From contig NZ_JAMJFL010000001.1 in assembly GCF_023544665.1 (NCBI RefSeq), positions 62,001 through 126,000 on the forward strand: 64,000 nucleotides of DNA, read 5' to 3'. Under the pieces are notes generated by a model that saw only the letters and a list, made by a program, of their open reading frames with translations, ran no database searches and had not been told where the DNA came from. Numbering within the stretch: position 1 is the stretch's first letter; each line of letters starts with the position of its first letter. The stretch comes from Streptomyces sp. YS415. Lineage in GTDB: Bacteria > Actinomycetota > Actinomycetes > Streptomycetales > Streptomycetaceae. Of the stretch, positions 56,784-64,000 are shown one piece after another. A program made the position numbers and the translations under genes.

Positions 56784-58706
56784 TCAGCCGAGCGCGTTGA
56801 TGGCCCGCCCGTCCTTGAGGGTGCCCTTGAGCTGGGCCTGCGCCCCCTGCCGGGTCTTCGCCGCCAGCACCGAGCCCTCGCTCTGCGCGCTCACCCCGCC
56901 CGTCGTGCGGATGGACTCGGTGTCCCGGCTGCCCGCCGCCAGGACGTACCAGGACCCGCCCTGCGACTTCCACAGCACCCCGGCCAGCACATGCGGATCG
57001 CGCGGACCGCACGCGGCGACGTTCTCGGCCTTCGCCGCCACCGCCCCGTGGCTGGTGCCCGGCGTGCGGAACTGGGCCAGCACGCGCGTGCCGCCGCCCC
57101 GCCAGGTCTCGGCGCGGGTGCACGCCCAGTCGGCCGTGCCACTCGCCTCCGGCAGCGGCTGGTGCGCGAACTCCCAGGCGTTCACCGTCCGCACCCCCTG
57201 CGTCCGCACCGCCGACAGCGAGCACGCGTACGGCGCCCAGGTCCGCAGCTCCTCGGCGCCGGAGGCGTCCTTGACCGAGCCCGGGCGGCCGGTGGTCAGC
57301 CGGGCCGGGACCAGCTCGCCGAGGTCCGACAGCAGGCGGGAGCCGTCGCCGTCGGTCACCTCCAGGACGTTCCAGGAGGTGCAGTTCGACTGCTGGGCGG
57401 CCGGGCTGGCCAGCGGTGCGGTCACCCCGTCGGTCAGCGGGAGCGCCATCGCCCCGGAACCCGGCTTCAGCAGGTCCCGCTCGGCGGCCTTCTCCACCCA
57501 CGGCGCCATCAGGTAGCGGACGTTGATGTCGGCCCGCCCCAGCACCACGGCGCTCGCCTCGGCGCCGGTGGCGTTGTCGACCCGCGCGAAGTCCAGGGCG
57601 GCACCGGCCGTGCCGTCCTTGGGCTCGGCGTAGCGGGCGATGCGCAGTCCGTCGTAGAGGATCACCACGCGCGCGTTGTCCACGGTGCTTGCGTACAGCA
57701 GTTGCGGCGGGCCCGCGGGGCCGCCGGAGAAGGTGCCGGGGGTGACGGAGACGCGGACCTTCGGGCCGGGGCGGGCCCACACCGCGAGGGCGCGGCGCAG
57801 CAGGGCCCGGTCGCCGGTGAGCTCGCCGCGCGCGGGCCAGACGGAGAAGTCGCGGCGGGACGCGGACTGCCAGGCGGCCGGCGGGACCTTCAGCAGCCGG
57901 CCCGGGTCGAGGGCGGCCTCGGCGGCCGGGTTCTTCGCGTACGAGGGCGCCGCCGCGCCGTCGGGGCCCCAGCCCTCGCCGGGCAGCCCCAGCAGCGCCC
58001 CGCACACCACGAGCGCGGCCCCGGCGACCAGCGCGGCCCGCAGGTGCTGCCTGCGCCGCATCAGATCGGTGGGCCGGGCCTGGAGCGAACAGGGGTCGAA
58101 CTCGGGGGACTCCAGCAGCGGATACTCGGCGGGAAGGTCGTCCGCCTGATCCAGCGCCTCGTCGACGTCCGCCACCCCGGCCGCCGTCAGCAGGTCGCGT
58201 ACGTCGCCGTCGGGGAGCTTCTCCAGGCCGCGCAGCACGTACACCGCGCGCGCCGGGCCGGACAGCGTCGAGAGCTGCTGGTCCAGGGCGAGTTCCTCGG
58301 CGCCGCCCGAGCGCGGGAAGAGCCGCAGGCCCCACACCTGGGGCAGCAGCGGCGGCAGTTGGGCCCGCTTGGGCCATGCCCTGCGGGCCAGCGGCAGGCC
58401 CGCCTCCAGTGCCGTGCGCACCACCTGGAGGCGGACGAAGGCGTACCCGGGGTCGCCCGCCCGGCCGGTCGACTGGGCCGGGATCACGGCGGCGGAGGTC
58501 CGGCCCCGGGGCAGGGCCCGCTGGGTGAGGGCGTGGGCGGTCAGGACCCGGCGGTTGCGGCCGAGCCCCGGCGGCAGCACCAGATAGGCGAGCCGGACCA
58601 GCCGGGGATAGTGCTCGACGAGCGCCGCCTCGGCCTGTTCGACGTCGACGACGGGGCCGGTGGCGGAGGAGGGCGTGGGGCGCGGGGCGACATCCTGTGA
58701 CTGCAC
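56784..58706 (-). CDS. Membrane protein with N-terminal ECF-sigma-like region
   Basis: 640 aa. Residues 25-200 resemble a degenerate ECF sigma factor: VEQAEAALVEHYPRLVRLAYLVLPP like region 2, then DQQLSTLSGPARAVYVLRGLEKLPDGDVRDLLTAAGVADVDEALDQADDL like the region 4 helix-turn-helix. A single membrane helix follows near 227-243 (LRAALVAGAALVVCGALLGL), and then a 400-residue external domain of unknown fold with Cys pairs (NCTSW, YACSL, WACTRAE, ACGPRDP). No anti-sigma ZAS motif is seen. This could be a membrane-tethered DNA-binding or regulatory protein that senses the outside. Start ATG 58706. Confidence 0.78.
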   Translation of the reverse strand: MQSQDVAPRPTPSSATGPVVDVEQAEAALVEHYPRLVRLAYLVLPPGLGRNRRVLTAHALTQRALPRGRTSAAVIPAQSTGRAGDPGYAFVRLQVVRTALEAGLPLARRAWPKRAQLPPLLPQVWGLRLFPRSGGAEELALDQQLSTLSGPARAVYVLRGLEKLPDGDVRDLLTAAGVADVDEALDQADDLPAEYPLLESPEFDPCSLQARPTDLMRRRQHLRAALVAGAALVVCGALLGLPGEGWGPDGAAAPSYAKNPAAEAALDPGRLLKVPPAAWQSASRRDFSVWPARGELTGDRALLRRALAVWARPGPKVRVSVTPGTFSGGPAGPPQLLYASTVDNARVVILYDGLRIARYAEPKDGTAGAALDFARVDNATGAEASAVVLGRADINVRYLMAPWVEKAAERDLLKPGSGAMALPLTDGVTAPLASPAAQQSNCTSWNVLEVTDGDGSRLLSDLGELVPARLTTGRPGSVKDASGAEELRTWAPYACSLSAVRTQGVRTVNAWEFAHQPLPEASGTADWACTRAETWRGGGTRVLAQFRTPGTSHGAVAAKAENVAACGPRDPHVLAGVLWKSQGGSWYVLAAGSRDTESIRTTGGVSAQSEGSVLAAKTRQGAQAQLKGTLKDGRAINALG

Positions 58707-58758
58707 GTCCAGCCAAACGAGCGACCCCGCTGGTTGGTCACCGCCGTCCGGACGACCC

Positions 58759-59259
58759 TCAGCCGCCGGGCTCCACCAGGGCCCGCGCGTAGTTCGCCAT
58801 CGACCGCTGGTAGCGCGGCAGATGGGCCGCGAGCGCGCCCAGCACCAGGGAGAGGCCCTCCCGGTCCCGGCCGAGGCTGGACAGGCACAGCGCGAGGGTG
58901 GCCCGTACCGCGTCGTCCAACTCGTCGGACGGCGCCTGCAGTTCCGGCGTCAACAGCGCGACGCCCTCCTCGGCCCGCCCGATGTTCCGCAGCGAGCTGG
59001 ACAGCTGGATCTTCGCCCTCCGGCCCCGGTAGCCGGTGAGGCCTCCCGCCAGGGCCTCCCGGTACAGCGGGACGGCCCGGTCGGAGTGGCCGGTGGAGTC
59101 CCAGGCGCAGGCCCGCTCGAAGGGGCCGAGCGGGCTGCCGTCCGGGAGTTCGGCGACGAGGGCGTCGATCACGGCCCGGAAGTCGCCCGCCTCGTCCTCG
59201 GCGTAGTCGTCGAAGCTCGCCCAGGCGGCGCTCACACGGTCTTCCCAGTCTTGGTCCAC
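58759..59259 (-). CDS. TPR-like protein, 166 aa
   Basis: GTG 59259 start (VDQDWEDRVSAAWASFDDY); the frame continues upstream through non-coding DNA. Helical repeats: GPFERACAWDSTGHSDRAVPLYREALAGGL, RRAKIQLSSSLRNIGRAEEGVALLTPEL and AVRATLALCLSSLGRDREGLSLVLGALA fit tetratricopeptide pairs. Acidic, soluble, no signal. A scaffold or regulatory protein; partner unknown. Confidence 0.82.
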   Translation of the reverse strand: MDQDWEDRVSAAWASFDDYAEDEAGDFRAVIDALVAELPDGSPLGPFERACAWDSTGHSDRAVPLYREALAGGLTGYRGRRAKIQLSSSLRNIGRAEEGVALLTPELQAPSDELDDAVRATLALCLSSLGRDREGLSLVLGALAAHLPRYQRSMANYARALVEPGG

Positions 59260-59364
59260 CGCAGCACTCTCGCACGCGTACGTGCACGGCGGCAGCGGTA
59301 TTTTGAGTGCTCCGCGCGCGGGAGCCGTATCCATCGGGAGGCAGGCCCCTGTATGGAGGAACTG

Positions 59365-59766
59365 ATGAAGGTGACCCGACCGATGCTCGCGGCGGTGGCG
59401 GTGCTGGCGCTCGCGGGGTGCGGCTCCGGCGGTGACGAGGCGGCCGTACCCGAGACGGCGTCCGGCAGCCTGGAGCAACTGGCCGCCGAGGTGAAGTGCA
59501 CGCCCGACCTGCAGACCGACGCCGACGAGATCCGGCAGGCCATCTGCAAGAACCCCGACGGCAAGTTCATCCTCGCCACCTTCGCCACCGACCGCGGCCA
59601 GCGCGAGTGGATCAACGGCGCGAAGGACTACGGCGGTCACTACCTGGTCGGCCGCAAGTGGGTGGCCGTGGGAGACGAGACCAGCACCCTGACGTCGCTG
59701 CGCGAGACGCTCGGCGGGGACATCGAGGAGGGCACCGACCACACGGCGCACACCGGCGGCCACTGA
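59365..59766 (+). CDS. Small lipoprotein, 133 aa
   Basis: ATG 59365 with GGAGGA 5 nt upstream. Signal MKVTRPMLAAVAVLALAGC with lipobox LAGC at Cys19. The mature part has TPDLQTDADEIRQAICKNPDGKFILATFATDRGQREWINGAKDYGGHYLVGRKWVAVGDE, a small mixed alpha/beta domain with one Cys pair that may form a disulfide. No family recognised. Strong hairpin follows. Confidence 0.85.
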   Translation: MKVTRPMLAAVAVLALAGCGSGGDEAAVPETASGSLEQLAAEVKCTPDLQTDADEIRQAICKNPDGKFILATFATDRGQREWINGAKDYGGHYLVGRKWVAVGDETSTLTSLRETLGGDIEEGTDHTAHTGGH

Positions 59767-59781
59767 GACACGGACATGCGC

Positions 59782-59818
59782 GAAGGCCGGCGGTGAGGAA
59801 TCCTCACCGCCGGCCTTC
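59782..59818. terminator. Terminator after the lipoprotein gene, shared with the DUF1996 gene
   Basis: GAAGGCCGGCGGTGAGG from 59782 pairs with CCTCACCGCCGGCCTTC ending at 59818, an almost loopless palindrome of about 17 bp arms with TTCTTC after it. It is placed between convergent stops (59766 and 59828), so it serves both strands. Confidence 0.88.
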
Positions 59819-59827
59819 TTCATGGCG

Positions 59828-61390
59828 TCACGCGCAGCGCTGGCCGTTGTTGATGCAGTTGACCATCTTGTTCATCAGCCTCGTGGAGAAGAAGTTGATG
59901 AAGTCGTTGTGGTCGGTGATCGGCTTGTGCAACTGCTCCGGGAAGGTGTCCACCGCGTACGGGTTCACCACCTGGCCGTTCTCCACGGTGGGCGGGGGAA
60001 CGTCGTAGACCAGCCGGACCTGGAGCTGGGGGATCGCCTTGAAGCCGTTGGCGCAGGTGCCGTCGGCCTGGACGAACGCCACGTGGGTGCGGTGGTTGGC
60101 GCTGTCGATGTTCTGGCCGTCCCAGCAGCTCTGGAAGTTGGTCGTGCGGACCACGTCACTGCCCTCGGGGCAGATCGGGTACTTGTCCTTAAGCTGGACC
60201 TTGTTCTCGAAGCCGGTGCAGCTCCAGTTGACGTTGGCGTTGCCGTTGCCGTTGACGAAGGCCTTGGCGTCACCGGTGATGATGCGCAGCGCCTGCGGCA
60301 TCGCGACGACCGGACCCCGCTTGTTGCCGACGAACTTCAGCTGCGCCTGGACGGGTTCGAGGATCTTGCCGACATTGCCCTCGGTGCCGCCGCCGGCGTT
60401 GTTCTGGTCGAAGTCCTGCGTGCCATCCTGCAGACGCAGCACCGGCCAGAAGTACGACGACCGGTCGCCCTGGTTCTGGCAGGTGGTCTGCGCCCCGGCC
60501 AGGTCCTGGTCGCTGGCGAAGGCGTCGTTGTTCTGGTTGCCGACGTAGTCGTGCAGGTGGTGGGCGCCGTTGCTGACACCCGGGGCCACGATCACGTTGT
60601 CGGTGTTGTGGTTGTCGTTGCTGTTGGTGCCGCACCTGGTGGTGAAGGTGCCGCGCGAACCGGACCTGCCGTTCGCCTTCAGACCGTTGGCGCCGACCCC
60701 CGGCTGGGCGTTGGCCTGCACCTGGGTGATGTCGACGAAGTCGTCCGCGGTCGGGCCGTTGCCGGCCTGTCCGTTGCCCTGGTCCTGGCCGTCACCCTGG
60801 TCCTGGCCGTCCCCTTGATCCTGGCCGTCCCCGTCCTGGCCCTGATCCTGGCCGTCACCCTGGTCCTGGCCGTCGCCGCCCTGGTCCTGGCCGGCCTCGC
60901 CGTCATTGGTCTGCGGCTGCTCCGCGGGCGTGCCGGTGCAGCCGGACAGGTTGTCCAGGTCCTCCGAGGCGTTGCCACCGACGCGGTTGATCTCCAGCTG
61001 GATGCGGTCGATGAGGACCTTCCGCCGGTCCTTGAGCGGCTGGAGAATGGCGTTCTGGACGAAAGCGGCGTCCCGGGCCTGGGCGTCCCGCGTGGTCGCG
61101 AGCCGCTGGTAGGCCTCGGTGATCTGCTGGTCCATCGTGGCGAGCTCGCCGTCGACCTCACCCCGGGCCTGGCCCGGTACCTCGGTGAGCTTCTGGCCGA
61201 CGTCCGGGCAGTCGATCGTGGCGATCTGCACGCCGGCGGACCTCGTCCGGTTCTGGTCCGGGCCCGACTCGTGCGCGGATGCGTAGAAGTTCGCCCAGAT
61301 CAGCCCGCCCCCACCGAGCGCTAGGGCCGCCGATGCGGCAATGGCCTTGGTGGCCAGCGGCGTACGGCGTTTTCGTGTGTTGCGTCCCAT
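59828..61390 (-). CDS. DUF1996 secreted protein with GDGQDQ-repeat linker
   Basis: 520 aa. ATG 61390 with AGAGGAG upstream ([39 protein letters not shown], a Tat-like/Sec signal with twin basic start). Residues 50-160 are helical (coil-like [23 protein letters not shown]). A Gln/Asp/Gly-rich repeat follows at about 165-210. The DUF1996 domain (residues 225-520) has [25 protein letters not shown] and [10 protein letters not shown] with His and Asn residues. The domain is common in fungi and actinobacteria; function unknown, possibly carbohydrate-related. Confidence 0.88.
   Translation of the reverse strand: MGRNTRKRRTPLATKAIAASAALALGGGGLIWANFYASAHESGPDQNRTRSAGVQIATIDCPDVGQKLTEVPGQARGEVDGELATMDQQITEAYQRLATTRDAQARDAAFVQNAILQPLKDRRKVLIDRIQLEINRVGGNASEDLDNLSGCTGTPAEQPQTNDGEAGQDQGGDGQDQGDGQDQGQDGDGQDQGDGQDQGDGQDQGNGQAGNGPTADDFVDITQVQANAQPGVGANGLKANGRSGSRGTFTTRCGTNSNDNHNTDNVIVAPGVSNGAHHLHDYVGNQNNDAFASDQDLAGAQTTCQNQGDRSSYFWPVLRLQDGTQDFDQNNAGGGTEGNVGKILEPVQAQLKFVGNKRGPVVAMPQALRIITGDAKAFVNGNGNANVNWSCTGFENKVQLKDKYPICPEGSDVVRTTNFQSCWDGQNIDSANHRTHVAFVQADGTCANGFKAIPQLQVRLVYDVPPPTVENGQVVNPYAVDTFPEQLHKPITDHNDFINFFSTRLMNKMVNCINNGQRCA
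60765..60903. repeat. Minisatellite coding GDGQDQ repeats
   Basis: Within the DUF1996 gene, an 18-base unit (CCCTGGTCCTGGCCGTCA on the plus strand) is repeated about six times with small changes, coding for Gly-Asp-Gly-Gln-Asp-Gln. Copy number may vary between strains. Confidence 0.85.
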
Positions 61391-61527
61391 GGAACTCCTC
61401 TGACTTCCTTGCGGGGCAGCGAGGCGCCCGACAGGAGTGAAGCGGCTCCCTTCCATACGGACGCAGTCCCACCGGTGTTCAGCAGTCCCAGGAATTTCAC
61501 GGCAACTGCCGTTTGACGCTTGTGATT

Positions 61528-62184
61528 TCAGCGCCCTTGGTCCAGATAGGCGAGAACCGCCAGGACGCGGCGATTGTCGTCGTCCGAGACCTCCAGATCC
61601 AGTTTGGCGAAGATGTTGGAGGTGTGTTTGGCGATGGCCCGCTCCGTGACCACGAGCTGGCCGGCGATGGCCGCGTTGGACCGCCCCTGCGCCATCAGCT
61701 CCAGCACCTCCCGTTCGCGCGGGGTGAGCCGGTCCAGCGGCCGCCGGTCCTCCGCCGCCCGCCGGGCCAGCAGCTGCTGGATCACCTGCGGGTCCATCGC
61801 GGTACCGCCGGCCGCGACCCGCCGTACGGCGTCCGTGAACTGCTCCGCGTCGAACACCCGGTCCTTGAGCAGGTAGCCGACCCCGCCGTCGCCGTCGGCG
61901 AGCAGCTCACGGGCGTAGAGCTGCTCCACGTGCTGGGAGAGCACCAGCACCGGGAGCCCGGGCCGGGCCCGGCGGGCCTCCAGCGCGCACTGCAGGCCCT
62001 CGTCGGTGTGCGTGGGCGGGAGCCGCACGTCCACCACGGCGACGTCCGGCTCCAGTTCGGCCAGCGCCCGCTGCAGCTCGGGTCCGCTCTCCACGGCCGC
62101 CGCGATCTCGAAGCCGTGCGCCTGGAGGAGCCGGACGAGTCCGTCGCGCAGCAGGAACAGGTCTTCGGCTAGGACAACGCGCAA
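61528..62184 (-). CDS. NarL/LuxR-type response regulator
   Basis: 218 aa from TTG 62184 ([25 protein letters not shown]), GGAG 6 nt upstream; no ATG or GTG is in a usable place. Receiver domain with acidic Glu7/Asp8, phospho-acceptor Asp52 (AVVDVRLPP) and Lys in YLLKDRV; C-terminal Lux[48 protein letters not shown]. The start lies inside the histidine kinase gene (16-bp overlap), so the two are translated together. Confidence 0.93.
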   Translation of the reverse strand: MRVVLAEDLFLLRDGLVRLLQAHGFEIAAAVESGPELQRALAELEPDVAVVDVRLPPTHTDEGLQCALEARRARPGLPVLVLSQHVEQLYARELLADGDGGVGYLLKDRVFDAEQFTDAVRRVAAGGTAMDPQVIQQLLARRAAEDRRPLDRLTPREREVLELMAQGRSNAAIAGQLVVTERAIAKHTSNIFAKLDLEVSDDDNRRVLAVLAYLDQGR

Positions 62185-63422
62185 GGGAGCTCCATGGTGA
62201 CCAGGGTGGGGCCGCCCACGGGGCTGCTGACGGCCAGGATGCCGTCGAATGTACCCAGTCGGCGCTCCACCCCGGCGAGCCCCGAGCCGGCGCCGGTCAC
62301 CGCGCCGCCCTTGCCGTTGTCGGTGACCGAGGCCCGCAGCATGCCCTCGGCGTGGTGCAGGTCGACCCAGATGCGGTCGGCGCCGGAGTGCTTGACCGCG
62401 TTGGTGAGGACCTCGCTGACGGCGAAGTACGCGGCCGACTCCACCGGCGCCTCCGCCCGCCCCGGCAGCTCCACCGTCACCTCGGTGGCCACCGGCAGCC
62501 GCAGCGCCAACGCCCGTACCGCGTCGCCGAGTCCGCGTTCGGCGAGGACCGGCGGATGGATGCCGCGCACCAGATCGCGCAGTTCGGCGAGCGCGTCGAC
62601 GGAGGACTTGCGGGCCTGCGCGAGGAGCTGCCGGGCCTGCTCGGGGTCCTTGTCGAGGAGCATCTCGATGGTGCCGAGGTCCATGCCCATCGCGACCAGC
62701 CGGGCCTGCGCCCCGTCGTGCAGGTCGCGTTCGATACGGCGCAGTTCGGCGGCGGAGGTGTCCACGGCGTCCCGCCGTGTCTCGGTCAGCACCCGGACCC
62801 GCTCGGCCAGTTGGCCCTGGTTGGAGGCGAGCACGGCCCGGGTGAGCGTGAAGTGCAGGCGCAGCAGCCGGGTGGCGTAGAAGTGCGCGAGCACCAGGAA
62901 CCCGGCGGCGAGCACGGCAGCGCCGAACGCCGACGCCTGCCCGGTGATCGGCAGGAAGCCGTACCAGTAGCCGTCGGGGAAGATCCGCCACATCCCCAGC
63001 GCCAGCGCGAACCCCTCCAGCGGGTACAGCACGAGCACGGCCGGAAGGAGCGCGGTGACGAAGCCGACCGTCATGTCGAACGGCAGCCACCGCAGATCCC
63101 GCCAGGTCGCCGGGTCGCGCAGCATGCCGAAGGTGCGGGTCCAGGGGTTGGCGTCGCGCGGTATCGGCCGGTACGCCGGAGGGATCCGCACCCCGCCCCA
63201 CTGGACCGCGACGACCCGCCGCCAGTCCGCGAACGCCCGCACCCCCGTGAGCACCCACGGCGTGGTGACGATCCCGACGCCGATCGGGATCAGCGCGATG
63301 GACACCAGGGACAGCGTGAAGCAGAGCACCGCCCCCGGCAGCAGCACCAGCGCCAGCCCGAGTCCCCGTACCGCCGCGAGCGTCATGCCGCGGGCCCTGC
63401 TGTTCGTCTCTGCGGTCGTCAT
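62169..63422 (-). CDS. Sensor histidine kinase (HisKA_3 type)
   Basis: 417 aa. Four to five membrane helices in residues 15-180 with a DUF-type sensor loop, then DHp: phospho-His235 in RRIERDLHDGAQARLVAMGMDLG, and HATPase: SEVLTNAVKHSGADRIWVDL (N box), VTDNGKGGA and GSGLAGVERRLG (G boxes). The stop overlaps the response regulator start. Signal unknown. Typical streptomycete NarL-type pair. Confidence 0.93.
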   Translation of the reverse strand: MTTAETNSRARGMTLAAVRGLGLALVLLPGAVLCFTLSLVSIALIPIGVGIVTTPWVLTGVRAFADWRRVVAVQWGGVRIPPAYRPIPRDANPWTRTFGMLRDPATWRDLRWLPFDMTVGFVTALLPAVLVLYPLEGFALALGMWRIFPDGYWYGFLPITGQASAFGAAVLAAGFLVLAHFYATRLLRLHFTLTRAVLASNQGQLAERVRVLTETRRDAVDTSAAELRRIERDLHDGAQARLVAMGMDLGTIEMLLDKDPEQARQLLAQARKSSVDALAELRDLVRGIHPPVLAERGLGDAVRALALRLPVATEVTVELPGRAEAPVESAAYFAVSEVLTNAVKHSGADRIWVDLHHAEGMLRASVTDNGKGGAVTGAGSGLAGVERRLGTFDGILAVSSPVGGPTLVTMELPCALS

Positions 63423-63473
63423 GGCGCAAGTCTGGACGAGCCCGGGGACCGGGTCACGGGGCCGGGCCCCCGC

Positions 63474-64000
63474 TCAGGGGGTGTCGCCAGGTACACCATC
63501 GAGCGAGGCCAGCACCTTCGCCTCCACCTCCGGGTCGAGCCCCTTCGTCGAGCGGTCCGCGCGCATCGGCGCCGTGCCGCCGAGGCTGCCCAGCCAGCTC
63601 CAGGTGTCGGCGACGGTCTCCTCGACGGGACGGCAGCGCAGCCCCGTCGTCACGGCCCGGGAGACGTCGGCGGCGTGCAGCGCGGCATGCATATCGCTGT
63701 CCGGCGGCACCCACACCGGCAACTGGACCCAGGGCTCGATCCCGGCCTCCAGGATCGGCTCCGGTGCGGTCCAGCGCAGGTCGGCCGTACCGCCGGTGAC
63801 GGCCGCGCACGCGTCGAGCAGCGCGCCCATCGTGGCGTGACCCGAGGGGCCGATCAGGTTGTACGGGCCGCTCAGCTCCTGCTCCGCGGCGCCGAGGAGC
63901 CAGTCGGCGAGGTCGCGGGCGTCGATGTACTGGATCGGCAGCTCCCGCGGCCCCGGCGCCAGCACCGGTCCGCCGCGGGCCGTGCGGTTCAGCCACCAGG
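63474..64000 (-). CDS. NAD-dependent epimerase/dehydratase-like protein (N-terminus cut by window edge)
   Basis: The C-terminal 175 residues of an extended-SDR protein; the reading frame is open to the right edge. Visible: GPRELPIQYIDARDLADWLLGAAEQELSGPYNLIGPSGHATMGALLDACAAVTGG, the usual substrate-lobe pattern, then DVSRAVTTGLRCRPVEETVADTWSWL. The Rossmann part and the Tyr-x3-Lys motif lie beyond the window. It may be a reductase of the NmrA/isoflavone type or an epimerase. Confidence 0.85.
   Translation of the reverse strand, partial: WWLNRTARGGPVLAPGPRELPIQYIDARDLADWLLGAAEQELSGPYNLIGPSGHATMGALLDACAAVTGGTADLRWTAPEPILEAGIEPWVQLPVWVPPDSDMHAALHAADVSRAVTTGLRCRPVEETVADTWSWLGSLGGTAPMRADRSTKGLDPEVEAKVLASLDGVPGDTP

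Noticed and set aside
61528..63429. A fused kinase-regulator protein of 633 aa
   Set aside because: The kinase is encoded in another frame with its own stop at 62169; only the regulator is real in this frame.

Overview
The window is high-GC actinobacterial chromosome, almost certainly Streptomyces. The coding bias is extreme, the ribosome binding sites are GGAGG/AAGGAG-like, and the content is typical of the genus: a cell-wall-anchored heme shuttle with a LAXTG sortase motif, a large AfsR-type regulator, a SpoIIE-type phosphatase, GlnE, and a MalR/MalEFG/AglA maltose cluster. From memory, glnA-type synthetase, glnE, malR, malEFG, aglA, alpha-amylase and a giant pullulanase lie in this order in the S. 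coelicolor core. No rRNA, tRNA, CRISPR array, IS element or phage gene was seen.

Left end (1-8.3 kb): an iron/heme acquisition island. hmuT-hmuU-hmuV (minus strand; hmuV is cut by the window edge) is divergent from two HtaA-domain heme-binding surface proteins, the second carrying LASTG. A biliverdin-type heme oxygenase follows. Two near-identical 19-bp DtxR/DmdR-type iron boxes (3103-3121 and 8301-8319) sit at the htaA/hmuT divergence and directly before the oxygenase, so capture, import and degradation of heme are probably all iron-repressed. A 95-bp tandem repeat separates hmuU from hmuV.

Middle (8.4-28.3 kb): housekeeping and regulatory genes. These are methionine aminopeptidase, an MFS exporter, an F420-NADP reductase, a 59-aa membrane protein behind a strong hairpin, an M50-type protease, an AfsR-family regulator next to a DrrAB-like ABC exporter, another MFS exporter, a membrane endonuclease/exonuclease/phosphatase-fold protein, an MFS-TetR operon with a perfect 12-bp inverted-repeat operator, PanB, NadE and a DUF305/DUF3105 pair.

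28.4-34.2 kb: an NsrR-hmp nitric oxide module with a matching 23-bp site before each gene, then a glutamine-synthetase-like enzyme (GlnA2 type), a lower-GC membrane protein of unknown function that looks acquired, and small VOC and flavin/PNPOx-fold proteins.

34.3-52 kb: GlnE, a PAP2 membrane phosphatase, then the alpha-glucan system. MalR (LacI family) lies opposite malE-malF-malG, followed by aglA, a secreted alpha-amylase and a 1796-aa secreted enzyme with both an alpha-amylase and a pullulanase catalytic domain. CTTGC direct repeats, spaced exactly 21 bp before the amylase and pullulanase genes and also clustered before malE, suggest one MalR regulon: secreted enzymes cut starch, MalEFG imports the oligosaccharides and AglA hydrolyses them inside.

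Right end (52-64 kb): a receiver-SpoIIE phosphatase, a tautomerase-like protein, a TetR gene beside a putative di-iron protein plus its plant-type ferredoxin reductase (with a shared candidate operator), a membrane protein whose N-terminus looks like a degenerate ECF sigma factor, a TPR protein, a small lipoprotein, a DUF1996 secreted protein with a GDGQDQ repeat, a two-component system and the end of an SDR/epimerase gene cut by the edge.
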